NCBI GenBank assembly: GCA_963838835.1
Contig: CAWITA010000013.1
Location: 1-64,000 of the forward strand
Source of the DNA: Bog-473 sp963838835
GTDB lineage: Bacteria; Actinomycetota; Acidimicrobiia; Acidimicrobiales; RAAP-2
Reading direction: 5' to 3'
Length of the DNA: 64,000 nucleotides
Shown: in pieces, positions 8,668-17,418 of the stretch
How positions within the stretch are numbered: position 1 is the stretch's first letter
How the letters are laid out: every line of letters begins with the position of its first letter
Position numbers and translations under genes: made by a program
Notes under the pieces: generated by a model
The model's database searches: none
Told to the model about the DNA's origin: nothing
Seen by the model: the letters and a program-made list of their open reading frames with translations, nothing else

Positions 8668-10593
8668 TTAGCTAGTCAGGCTCCAATTGAACTCGGTGGT
8701 TCTTGCGAGGTCCGGGCTGATGGTCGGCGCCTTGGATACGTGCCAGTCCGGTGCTGAGAGCTCTAAGCGAAAGCCCATGGGATTGAACCGCGGCTGTGGG
8801 ACGAATCTCAGCATGAGTTGGCCGTTCACGACCGCATGGCGGATGGTCGTGACAAACGACACGGTTTGAGACTGTTGCGGCAAGACGTTGGTCTGGGTCT
8901 GGCTCAACCTGAGACCGGACTCCGGAGTGCTCTGGGGAGTGATTGATCCACGGGGAGCCCACAGCTCAACCCGCGCCACGTACTGTCCGGGAAAGTACGA
9001 GTTGTTCCCGTCCGGGCCGGTCTGAAAGGTTGGACCCAGCCCCGACGGCGTCGTATTGTCCACAGTCACCGCCGTCTTGATGAGGGCGTCGCCATTTCTC
9101 ATCACCTCGACCCGGACGTTCATGCTGGGCTCTATATAATAGTCCAGCTCAGTGGCCGTCGAGTTTTCGACCGCCAGGTGGAACGTACGGGTGGGTGCGG
9201 TGGAGTCGACGGACCCCGATGCCCCGATTGCCGTGAGGTTGGACTCGTTGCGGGGAGCCTCGTCCCAGACCATCAGATGCCTGCCCTCGACGTCATTCGC
9301 CAAGGCATTTCCGAGGGCTGCCAGATCGATGTGCTCGAGCTGCATGCGCTGGAACATGGCGGCGGCCACGACAGCCATGTCGTCGTGCCTTTGCGCCTGT
9401 GCTGACCCCGGCGGGAAGCCCAAGTACTGATCGTGCAACACGACGGTGGCGACATTCTGAGCCGATATGGGTCCAGCGATATTAGGCACTGACACGGGTC
9501 CCGTCAGGGTGAGCAGGCTTGCGAGCGCCGGGACGTCGAGTGCAACCACGCCGTCGACGTGCGGCCCTTCGACCTGAGCGAACATCGCCTGCATGATGGC
9601 CCCGCTCAATGGAAAATCCGCAGTGGCGTTGACGGACTGCCAGATTGAAGTGAGCTTGTATCCACCGAAGATAGCGCTAGTGCCCGCCGGTACCGGGACA
9701 TTTACGGCCTGCGAAGGCTCGTTGTCGCCCACGGATTCCACGGTGTCCACAGTGTAGGTCCCCTTCTGCGTACGCATGAGGGCCAAGGACTGGACGTCAC
9801 CCTGATCACGCATCTCCGCATTGTTCTCAAAGGCGATCAGGTAGGTGCGGGCTCCGCCTGCCCCCAAGAAAGGCAGAATGTAGGAGAGCGCCCGATTTCC
9901 CCGGCCCAGATCGTTCGTTATCTTGTTTATCTGTTCGTCGAAGTCTCGGCGAGCAGTGCCGATGGGACCGATAAGACCGTCGGCGGGGCGATTGAGCGTG
10001 GACATGGTTGTCGACGCATGGGCGACCGAGTTCTGCAACGACTGCAATGCGCTGAGTGACACTGTGTTGCCGTTGCTCTGAGCGACCAATGCGTTGACTC
10101 GTTGGAGGAGGGCGGCGCCGGTGAGGGCTGTGGTGCGCACATCGTCAACCAGGCTTACAACGCCATTCGGTTGGTCACTGAGATATGGGACGTGCCGAAA
10201 GACCTTCATTCCGAGTGATCCCTGAAGAATCGCCGACGCATTGTCGGCATCCGCTTCTACCGTCTTGATGTCGGACGCCAGCTTGGCGCGTCCCGCCGAG
10301 GATAAGAACGCCCGCCTATTCGACAGATCGTTGGAGATGACCATCCGCGCCGCTTCCAGTGATGTCTTGGCGCGCAACGCCGAACGGTAGGCCGACAATC
10401 CCAAGAGCCCGACGACCACAACGAAGACGAAGAGACCACCAACCAGCAGAAACCGCCTCCTGCGCTTTGCGGAGATCGCCCTTCTCGAGTCACGCGGATG
10501 CGTCTCCTGTGCAACGTGGCGCCGGTGGAGGTGCCGCGGCTGAGAGCGCACCGTGTGGAACCTGTGCTGCTGCCTATGTTTGTAAGCGGGCAC
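8668..10593 (-). CDS. DUF4012-domain membrane-anchored protein
   Basis: A 641-residue protein with a basic cytoplasmic N-terminus, one transmembrane helix near residues 48-70 and a large extracytoplasmic part. Segments such as YLIAFENNAEMRDQGD, GGYKLTSIWQSVN and VDGVVALDVPALASLLTLTG are typical of DUF4012, a family of unknown biochemical function found with exopolysaccharide genes in actinobacteria. The C-terminal 200 residues look beta-rich. The GTG start at 10593 has only a weak purine stretch upstream; a later start would shorten the tail but keep the helix. It is intact, unlike the exporter to its left, and is divergent from the GT4 gene to its right. Confidence 0.8.
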   Translation of the reverse strand: MPAYKHRQQHRFHTVRSQPRHLHRRHVAQETHPRDSRRAISAKRRRRFLLVGGLFVFVVVVGLLGLSAYRSALRAKTSLEAARMVISNDLSNRRAFLSSAGRAKLASDIKTVEADADNASAILQGSLGMKVFRHVPYLSDQPNGVVSLVDDVRTTALTGAALLQRVNALVAQSNGNTVSLSALQSLQNSVAHASTTMSTLNRPADGLIGPIGTARRDFDEQINKITNDLGRGNRALSYILPFLGAGGARTYLIAFENNAEMRDQGDVQSLALMRTQKGTYTVDTVESVGDNEPSQAVNVPVPAGTSAIFGGYKLTSIWQSVNATADFPLSGAIMQAMFAQVEGPHVDGVVALDVPALASLLTLTGPVSVPNIAGPISAQNVATVVLHDQYLGFPPGSAQAQRHDDMAVVAAAMFQRMQLEHIDLAALGNALANDVEGRHLMVWDEAPRNESNLTAIGASGSVDSTAPTRTFHLAVENSTATELDYYIEPSMNVRVEVMRNGDALIKTAVTVDNTTPSGLGPTFQTGPDGNNSYFPGQYVARVELWAPRGSITPQSTPESGLRLSQTQTNVLPQQSQTVSFVTTIRHAVVNGQLMLRFVPQPRFNPMGFRLELSAPDWHVSKAPTISPDLARTTEFNWSLTS

Positions 10594-11063
10594 GGCCTAG
10601 CTGGTCTTCCTTTGTCGGCCGCCTCCCCCGACATCAGGCGGGCCCAGCCGACGATGCAGAGCAGCCTCGGGGCAATGGCCCGAGGAGTGTACCGGACAAG
10701 AGGAAACAGCCTCCGTCGCCCTCTGGCAGCAGCAATCTCCCCGTTCGGACCGCTGACCTCATGGCGCTTGAGCCCGTGCGCGGGCCCGACATGGGTGAGA
10801 TCGGCAGATTGGTGTCAGACTCTCGGGCAGGTGTCGAGCGGTGATCAGGCTAGGGAGGGCGCTCTCGGGCGGGCCGCAGTAAGGCGAGCCGCCCCGCCCC
10901 AGGTCATGGCATCCTCCGAAATGCACTTGCTTGGCGTGACGCTGCGCTCCAAGATAGGGCCATCGGAGCTAAATGTGTCGGAGCTCTCGCGTTCCGCAAG
11001 GCCAAGCGCGACCTGCGCACATCTCACTCGGAAAGGCGCCTGTCACATGGAGCTCCCGGACAA
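10594..11063. other. Divergent intergenic region between DUF4012 gene and GT4 gene
   Basis: No credible gene is visible in these 470 bases; open frames here lack start signals and family motifs. The region must hold promoters for both outward-reading genes, but I cannot single out convincing -35/-10 pairs. Confidence 0.4.
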
Positions 11064-12394
11064 ATGACAGATAATGCCGTGGCGCCCGAGGGCTTCGATA
11101 CTGCCATTGATCAACCGGGCGCGGTAGCAATCGTTCACGACTACCTGACCCAAAGGGGGGGAGCGGAGAGGGTGGTGCTGGCGATGCACCGTGCGTTCCC
11201 GGCGTCATCGATCTACACCTCGCTGTACGAGCCGGATCTCACGTTTCCGGAATTCCGGGACATCGATGTGCGGCCGTCCTACTGAATCGCTCACGGCTCT
11301 TGAGGCGCCAGCATCGCCTCTCGCTGCCTCTCCTGGCCCATGCCTTTTCCAGGATGGACGTCCGAGAGAAGATAGTGCTCTGCAGCTCGAGCGGTTGGGC
11401 GCACGGGATCCACACCTCTGGGACAAAGTTGGTCTACTGCCATTGCCCGGCCCGCTGGCTCTACAAGCGAGCCGACTACTTTCCCAAGGGCCGGAACGCT
11501 CGGAGTGACAGGGAACGCAATGCATCCTCGCTAGACGTGATCCATGCCTCGTTCGTGTTCCGGAACTCCCTTCTCGCCGTTGCGCCGCTCTTTCGGCGCT
11601 GGGATCGCAGGGCAGCGGCGAGCGCCAGCGGGTACTACACGAATTCGTCCGCGGTCTCCGATGAGATCCTGTCGGTGTACGGGATACGGCCGCTCATCAT
11701 CCCCCCGCCGCCCCTGTGCGCGGTTGACGGCCCGTGGGAGAAGCCGCGCATAGCGGCTCGAGATGGGTTCTTCCTAGTGGTATCGCGCCTGCTCCCGTAC
11801 AAGAACCTCGATCGGGTTTTCCGCGTGTTCGCGGAGCGGTCCGATCTCCAACTGGTTGTCGTCGGGACCGGACCTCTCATGAACGCCTTGCAGCAAGCGG
11901 CCACGCCCAACGTTGACCTTCTCGGTAATGTCACAGACAGCGAGCTCCGGTGGCTCTACGGGCACTCTCAGGCGTTGATCGCCCCCGCCTTCGAGGACTA
12001 CGGACTGACTCCACTGGAGGCGGCAAGCTTCGGAACGCCGACTCTGGCTCTGAGAAACGGGGGATACCTGGACACGGTCTCGGAGGGTACGTCCGGCTTC
12101 TACTTTGAGGACCTTGAGGTCTCGTCCATTTCGGGTGTCATCGACAAGCTGAGTGAAAACCCGTTGGACAGCGACGAGATCCGGGAGCATGCGGCGCGCT
12201 TCTCGGAAGAACGATTCGCCAAGGACGCTGAGAGCGCAGGTCTCGCTGCATGTCGCGGGCGGCACGGGCTATCGTCGATCAACCTCATCGCGAGCAACTC
12301 GTTCGTAGCCACCGGCACCAAGAAGGTTGCCTACTACGTGCGTGGCGTCTCCCTACCCGGAAAGAGGCAGTTCCGCGGTGGGGGGCCACCCTAG
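11064..12394 (+). CDS. GT4-family glycosyltransferase (frameshifted)
   Basis: GT-B fold transferase resembling WbaZ-like mannosyltransferases. The N-terminal domain begins VAIVHDYLTQRGGAERVV, with the GGAERV loop. The C-terminal domain has VSRLLPYKNLDRVF (about residue 240) and the nucleotide-sugar site EDYGLTPLEAASFG (about 312), carrying the E-x7-E pattern. The frame breaks near 11285, between DIDVRPSY and LNRSRLLRRQHRL; adding one base gives 443 residues. The last 40 residues do not resemble the family and may come from a further shift near the end. Likely acts on a lipid-linked oligosaccharide at the inner membrane face. The substrate is not predictable. Confidence 0.78.
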
Positions 12395-12921
12395 GTCGCG
12401 CAGGGTTTTGGTCAGGGTCGCCACATCGACCAGCATGCGGCGGTAGTCCTCCCGCGTCCCACCCATAGGATCCCTGACGTCGTCGTCGGGTGACTGGCCG
12501 GCCAAGTTGGCGCGACGCCGCCCTTTATGGAGCGCGGCAAGCCAGCTGCCGAGATCCTCGGCCGCGCCGCGAGGCCCGGTGTGAAGCCCACGACGGACGA
12601 TCTCGCGCAGGGTGAAGGTCTTCGGGAACGAGGCCGGGACCGCGACCACCGTCTCGCGGACATGCTGGCGGGCGAGGCCCACGACGAGATCCGCCGCCTC
12701 GAATCATTCCGGGATCGACCGTGCAAGGCACGTGGTCGCCCAGGTCGATGCCGTAGGCACGGCCCTCCTCCACGAGGGCACGCGGCGGGGACCGACACCG
12801 ACTTCCACCGTGCCCGCCGAGTGCACCTGACCTCGCCCCCAGCCGGCTCACCGAGCTGCTGGCGTAGCAGCAGGGCGGCCGACGGCGACCGGCAGAGGTT
12901 GCCCGTGCAGACGAACAACAC
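12353..12921 (-). CDS. Low-molecular-weight protein tyrosine phosphatase (three frameshifts)
   Basis: The start region reads LFVCTGNLCRSPSAALLL, the C-x5-R-S phosphatase loop of low-molecular-weight tyrosine phosphatases, here CTGNLCRS. After frame changes near 12826, 12775 and 12710 the text continues VHSAGTVEVGVG, ALVEEGRAYGIDL, and FPKTFTLREIVRRG with a late DPMGG that supplies the general-acid Asp region (DDVRDPMGG). Restoring three single bases gives 189 residues, a normal length. The GTG start at 12921 is uncertain. Such phosphatases control Wzc/BY-kinase-type polysaccharide export, which would fit the polysaccharide genes to its left. It overlaps the end of the GT4 gene by 42 bases on the opposite strand. 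Confidence 0.75.
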
Positions 12922-13062
12922 GTCCGTCCATGCCTCAACGTTCCCACATGGTCCCGCTCGACGTCAGGCGGAGCCTGCTCCGCCCGTTCGCTTCGCCGTC
13001 ACCATCTCGCCTCGAGAAGCCAGGGGCCATTGCACATGGGACTCCGCGGCGGGGTGGTCCGG

Positions 13063-13068
13063 TACCCT
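13063..13068 (+). promoter_or_regulatory. Candidate -10 element for thrS
   Basis: GGTACCCTGG contains a TANNNT hexamer about 57 bases before the thrS start, leaving a short 5' leader with a ribosome site. No T-box structure or terminator hairpin is evident in the leader. Confidence 0.35.
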
Positions 13069-13125
13069 GGTGAATCAGCGTCCGGACCAGGAGCAATCCG
13101 CCGGCTGAGCAAGAAAGGGTGCACG

Positions 13126-15123
13126 ATGCCAGGCGTCATCTCGGTTGGTCTTCCCGACGGCTCGACGCGGGAGCTGGCTGAGGGCACGACGGCCGCCGAC
13201 CTGGCAAGTTCCATCGGGTCTCGCTTGGCCAAGGCAGCGGTCGCTGCCACCGTCGACGGCCGCGAGGTGGACCTCGAATCGGCGTTGCCCGACGGGGCGA
13301 TGGTCTCCATCGTGACCGGGGACAGCGAGGCCGGCCGCGAGGTCCTCCGGCACTCCACCGCCCACGTCATGGCCCAGGCCGTCCGCCGGCTGTGGCCGGG
13401 CGCCAAGTACGCCATCGGCCCGGTCATCGAGAACGGCTTCTACTACGACTTCGAGCTGCCCGGCGGCGCCCACTTCAGCGACGACGACCTGGAGCGGATC
13501 GAGGCGGAGATGCGGGCCATCATCAAGGAGGACCAGCCCTTCGAGCGCCACGAGCACACCCTCGAAGAAGGGTTGGAGATCTTCGCCGACCAGCCCTTCA
13601 AGCAGGAGATCATCCAGGCCGTCGAGACGGGCGCCGACGAGGTGGACGCCGTCGGCACGGTGGTCAGCACCTACCGGAACTCCGATGCGTTCATCGACCT
13701 GTGCCGGGGGCCGCACGTGCCCTCCACGGGGCGCTTGGGCCACTTCAAGTTGATGCGGGTCGCCGGCGCGTACTGGCGCGGCGACGAGAAGCGCGAGCAA
13801 CTGCAGCGGATCTACGGGACCGCCTGGGAGTCCGAGAAGGCGCTCGCCGCCCACCTGCACCAGCTCGAGGAGGCGGAACGGCGCGACCACCGCAAGCTCG
13901 GGGCAGAGCTCGACCTGTTCAGCTTCCCCGAGGAGATCGGCTCGGGCCTCGCCGTGTTCCATCCCAAAGGGGGCACCATCCGACGTCTCATGGAGGACTA
14001 CTCGCGGCAGCGCCACGTGGAGTCCGGCTACGACTTCGTCAACTCGCCCCACATCACCAAGAGCCACCTCTTCGAGGTGTCGGGCCACCTGGACTGGTTC
14101 GCCGAGGGCATGTACCCGCCCATGGAGCTCGACGGGGGCACGGAGTACTACCTCAAGCCGATGAACTGCCCCTTCCACATCCTCGTGTACCAGAGCCATC
14201 AGCGGTCCTACCGCGAGCTGCCGATGCGACTCTTCGAGTTCGGCACGGTCTACCGCTACGAGCTGTCCGGCGTACTGCACGGCCTCACCCGCGTGCGCGG
14301 CATGACCCAGGACGACGCCCACATCTTCTGCACCCCCGAGCAGATGGACGCCGAGCTCGTGCGCACGCTGCACTTCGTCCTCGATCTCCTGCGCGACTAC
14401 GGGCTCAACGAGTTCTACCTCGAGCTGTCGACCAAGCCCGCCGGCAAGGCGGTCGGGTCCGACGAGGAATGGGACGTGGCCACCGAGGCCCTGCGCCGGA
14501 CGGCGCTCGAGATGGGCCTCGACCTCGTCATGGACGAGGGGGGTGGCGCCTTCTACGGCCCCAAGATCTCCGTGCAGGTGCGCGACGCCATCGGCCGGAC
14601 GTGGCAGATGTCGACGGTGCAGCTCGACTTCCAGCTGCCCCAGCGTTTCGGGCTCGAGTACGTCGGTGCCGACAACGCCCGCCACCGGCCGATCATGATC
14701 CACCGGGCGCTCTTCGGGTCGGTGGAGCGGTTCATGGCCGTGCTCATCGAGCACTACGCCGGTGCGCTGCCCACCTGGTTGAGTCCCGAGCAGGTGCGGG
14801 TGATCCCGGTGACCGACGCGCACCTCGACTACGCGGGGACCGTGGCGGACGCCTGCGCCGCTGCGGGTTTGCGGGCGACGGTCGACGCCAGCGGTGAGAA
14901 GCTGGGTGCGCTGATCCGCCGGGCCAAGCTGGCCAAGATCCCCTACGTGCTCGTCGTGGGCGACGAGGACCTGGCGGCGGGGACGGTCGGCGTGAACCGG
15001 CGCGGCTGGGAGAGCAAACCCGAGAAGGGTGTGCCCGTCGCCGCCCTGGTGGACGAGGTCAGAGCCGAGGTCGCACGCAAGGGATTGCCCGAGGACAGGG
15101 CGCCCGTCCCGGTGCCCGCGTGA
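13126..15123 (+). CDS. thrS: Threonyl-tRNA synthetase
   Basis: Charges tRNA-Thr with threonine in the cytoplasm. The ATG at 13126 follows AAAGGG and starts exactly with the TGS domain (GVISVGLPDGSTREL); a longer upstream frame has no support. Then comes the editing domain with HSTAHVMAQAVRRLWPG (the H-x3-H metal motif), the class II catalytic core (motif 2 around FGTVYRYELSGVLHGLTRVRG and HIFCTPEQ), zinc ligand Cys in MNCPFH, motif 3 near HRPIMIHRALFGSVERF, and the anticodon-binding domain. Length 665, usual for the family. It opens the conserved thrS-HIT-pgsA-acyltransferase-pimA neighbourhood. Confidence 0.97.
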   Translation: MPGVISVGLPDGSTRELAEGTTAADLASSIGSRLAKAAVAATVDGREVDLESALPDGAMVSIVTGDSEAGREVLRHSTAHVMAQAVRRLWPGAKYAIGPVIENGFYYDFELPGGAHFSDDDLERIEAEMRAIIKEDQPFERHEHTLEEGLEIFADQPFKQEIIQAVETGADEVDAVGTVVSTYRNSDAFIDLCRGPHVPSTGRLGHFKLMRVAGAYWRGDEKREQLQRIYGTAWESEKALAAHLHQLEEAERRDHRKLGAELDLFSFPEEIGSGLAVFHPKGGTIRRLMEDYSRQRHVESGYDFVNSPHITKSHLFEVSGHLDWFAEGMYPPMELDGGTEYYLKPMNCPFHILVYQSHQRSYRELPMRLFEFGTVYRYELSGVLHGLTRVRGMTQDDAHIFCTPEQMDAELVRTLHFVLDLLRDYGLNEFYLELSTKPAGKAVGSDEEWDVATEALRRTALEMGLDLVMDEGGGAFYGPKISVQVRDAIGRTWQMSTVQLDFQLPQRFGLEYVGADNARHRPIMIHRALFGSVERFMAVLIEHYAGALPTWLSPEQVRVIPVTDAHLDYAGTVADACAAAGLRATVDASGEKLGALIRRAKLAKIPYVLVVGDEDLAAGTVGVNRRGWESKPEKGVPVAALVDEVRAEVARKGLPEDRAPVPVPA

Positions 15124-15139
15124 GGGAGCCGGCGACGAC

Positions 15140-15661
15140 GTGAGCCTGGAGCATCTGTGGGCCGGCTGGCGTCGCGAGTACATCGTGGAGGCGACGGCAC
15201 GCGAGCGTGCGCACGGCGACGCGCCCGACGGGGCCGACTGCGTGTTCTGCCGACTGGCGGCGAGTGGCGAGCCCTCCGAGGACAACCTCGTGGTCTGGCG
15301 GGGCGAGCTGACCTACGTGGTGATGAACGCCTTCCCCTACGCCAGCGGGCACGTCCTCGTGCTGCCCCTGCGCCACGTCGACTCCCTGGTCGAGCTCACA
15401 GAGGATGAGTCCGCCGAGTTGTGGTGGGCGACGCGACGGGCGGTGGCCACGATCGAAGCGGCCTATGAGCCCGACGGCTTGAACATGGGGGCCAACCTCG
15501 GCCGAGCCGCCGGCGCGGGATTGCCGTCGCACGTCCACCTGCACGTCGTGCCGCGCTGGTCCGGCGACACCAACTTCATGACGTCGGTGGCGGACACCCG
15601 TGTCCTGCCCGAGACGCTGGCGCTGTCCTGGAAGAGGCTCACCGACGCCTGGCCCGGATAG
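15140..15661 (+). CDS. HIT-family nucleotide hydrolase/AP4A phosphorylase-like
   Basis: A 173-residue HIT protein. Its nucleotide-binding triad motif HVHLHVVPRW lies near residue 133, preceded by NMGANLGRAAGAGLPSH. The N-terminal CVFCRL supplies a Cys pair commonly zinc-binding in actinobacterial members. The GTG start at 15140 lies 16 bases after the thrS stop. The M. tuberculosis homologue (Rv2613c) lies in the same place between thrS and pgsA and is a diadenosine tetraphosphate phosphorylase; the same activity is likely here but inferred. Confidence 0.9.
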   Translation: MSLEHLWAGWRREYIVEATARERAHGDAPDGADCVFCRLAASGEPSEDNLVVWRGELTYVVMNAFPYASGHVLVLPLRHVDSLVELTEDESAELWWATRRAVATIEAAYEPDGLNMGANLGRAAGAGLPSHVHLHVVPRWSGDTNFMTSVADTRVLPETLALSWKRLTDAWPG

Positions 15662-15752
15662 CGCCTCGCCCGAGGGGCCCGGTGCCGCCGCCGGCACCCG
15701 CGCCGCCGCGGTCGGCACGCGCCCGGGCGCACCGTCTGGAGGGCCGGCGCCG

Positions 15753-16940
15753 GTGGCCCCGGCGGAGGCGGGCGCCGGTGCCACGGACACCGCCAAGGCG
15801 GGGGAGAAGGGGAAGGAGGTCCAGCGAGGGCCGGCACGACGGTGGGCGCGCCGCGCCTGGCCGTACGTGCGGGTCGTGGTCGGCTTCGGCCTGGTCGCCG
15901 TTGCGCTGTGGGTCCTTTCGTCCAAGACGTCCGAACTCTCGGGCTTCTCCACCATCTTCAAGACGTTCGACTGGTGGTGGGTGGGGCCGGCGGTCGTGGC
16001 CGAGATCGGCTCGTACGCGGCCTTCACCGCGATGCAGTACGAGTTGCTCAGAGCGGGCCACCTGGCGCCCCCGGCGGTCCCGTTGTTCAAGCTGTCGTTC
16101 GCGTCGCAGGCGATCACCAACTCGCTGCCCATCGGGAACGCCGTCGCCTCGGTCTACGGCTTCCGCTGGTTCCGGCGCTTCGGGGCCGACAACACGCTGG
16201 CCGTCTGGGCCCTGGCCGGCACGCTGGTCGCGGCCGCGGTCAGCCTGTCGCTGGTCGCCATCTTGGGCCTCGCCATCGCCGCCAACGAAGGCGCCTCGTT
16301 CGACCTGGTGCCGGTGCTCGTCGGGACGTTCGTGATCATGCTGGGCATCGGCTCCCTCTTCGTCTACGAGCGGCCCCTGCACGCCGTGCTGGCCGGCGCG
16401 CTCCGCCTCTCGGTCGCGCTGACGCACCGGCCGCGCGGGGACACGACGGCGCAGATCGATCGGATCACGGCCTGGATGACCGCCGTCCGGCTCAGCTGGA
16501 CCCAGATCGGCTGGATCGTCTTCTGGGGCACGCTCAACTGGCTGCTCGACTGTGCGTGCTTCGCCATGATGTTCGTGGCGCTCGATGCGCCGATCCCCTG
16601 GAAGGGGCTCCTCCTGGCGTACGGTGCCGGGCAACTGGCGGCGACGCTCCCGATCACGCCGGGAGGCCTCGGCGTCGTCGAGGGTTCCATCACCGTGGCG
16701 CTCGTCGCCTTCGGCGGGGCCGAGGCGAGCACCGCGTACGCGGTGCTGCTGTACCGCCTCATCAGCTTCTGGTTGATCCTGGTGATCGGCTGGCTCCTCA
16801 TCGGGCAGCTCGCCCTCCAGGTGCGCCGCGGGCGCTGGCCCCGCCAGGCGCTGACGAGCGAGGTGGAGGCCGGCCCGGTGGCCTACGGGCCGCCGCGGGC
16901 CGGCGCGGGCGCGGTCCCGGCTGGGGAGATGGCCGAATGA
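15753..16940 (+). CDS. Lysylphosphatidylglycerol-synthase-type flippase domain membrane protein
   Basis: About eight transmembrane helices of the UPF0104/LPG_synthase_TM type, with NSLPIGNAVASVYGFRWF and the typical LPITPGGLGVVEGS motif near the end. The GTG at 15753 is chosen because GGAGGG sits nine bases upstream; a longer frame from 15600 would overlap the HIT gene by 62 bases and begin with low-complexity text. Members act as lipid flippases or integral parts of glycolipid pathways. Its position inside the phosphatidylinositol-mannoside gene neighbourhood suggests glycolipid transport, but no substrate is shown. The C-terminal tail is polar and probably cytoplasmic. Confidence 0.8.
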   Translation: MAPAEAGAGATDTAKAGEKGKEVQRGPARRWARRAWPYVRVVVGFGLVAVALWVLSSKTSELSGFSTIFKTFDWWWVGPAVVAEIGSYAAFTAMQYELLRAGHLAPPAVPLFKLSFASQAITNSLPIGNAVASVYGFRWFRRFGADNTLAVWALAGTLVAAAVSLSLVAILGLAIAANEGASFDLVPVLVGTFVIMLGIGSLFVYERPLHAVLAGALRLSVALTHRPRGDTTAQIDRITAWMTAVRLSWTQIGWIVFWGTLNWLLDCACFAMMFVALDAPIPWKGLLLAYGAGQLAATLPITPGGLGVVEGSITVALVAFGGAEASTAYAVLLYRLISFWLILVIGWLLIGQLALQVRRGRWPRQALTSEVEAGPVAYGPPRAGAGAVPAGEMAE

Positions 16941-17380
16941 GGACGAGACCCGGGCGCGGGCTGGCGCGGCGCTGGGGGGCAGGGGTGGCCGGCCTCGTGG
17001 TCGCGGCGTCCTTGCTGACGGCCTGCTCGGCGGCCCGGACCGGCCAGGGCACGACGGCCGAGTCGTGCTACCTGGAGCTCCCGACCGCGGCCAAGGCCGT
17101 CGGCGGCCACGGGCACCTGGCGGGGGTCAGGAAGTTCACGCTGTCGGGGCTCCACGGCATGGCGCCCCGCCTCTACCGGCACCTGGCGGACGACGTGCCC
17201 AAGGGCCAGGACGTGTGCGTCGTCGCCTACACGGGCCACTTCTCGGCGGCAAGCGTGTCGAAGCCCCTCGGCCGTCCGGCCGGCAAGCTGGCCGTGGTCG
17301 TGGTGACGACGCCGGGGAACAAGCTCCTGGGCACGCTCGTCCTGACCAAGCTCCCCGTGCGCTTCCAGCACCTCTTCTGA
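16937..17380 (+). CDS. Small lipoprotein of unknown function
   Basis: A 147-residue protein with a basic N-terminus, hydrophobic stretch (VAGLVVAASLL) and lipobox LLTAC at about residue 29, so a lipid-anchored extracytoplasmic protein. The mature part (about 118 residues) has two further cysteines (CYLEL and DVCVV) that could form a disulfide. The ATG overlaps the stop of the flippase-like gene (ATGA), implying translational coupling and a shared role at the membrane. I do not recognise a domain. Confidence 0.75.
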   Translation: MRTRPGRGLARRWGAGVAGLVVAASLLTACSAARTGQGTTAESCYLELPTAAKAVGGHGHLAGVRKFTLSGLHGMAPRLYRHLADDVPKGQDVCVVAYTGHFSAASVSKPLGRPAGKLAVVVVTTPGNKLLGTLVLTKLPVRFQHLF

Positions 17381-17418
17381 CGCCGAACCTGCTCGGCAAG
17401 GGCGGCGGGAGCGCCGGA

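Noticed and set aside
10498..11067. Plus-strand frame between the DUF4012 and GT4 genes
   Set aside because: It overlaps the start of the DUF4012 gene, shows no domain or ribosome site, and looks like chance open frame in GC-rich DNA.
13036..13125. T-box or other tRNA-sensing leader before thrS
   Set aside because: The leader is under 60 bases from the probable -10 element and shows neither a T-box sequence nor an antiterminator/terminator pair.
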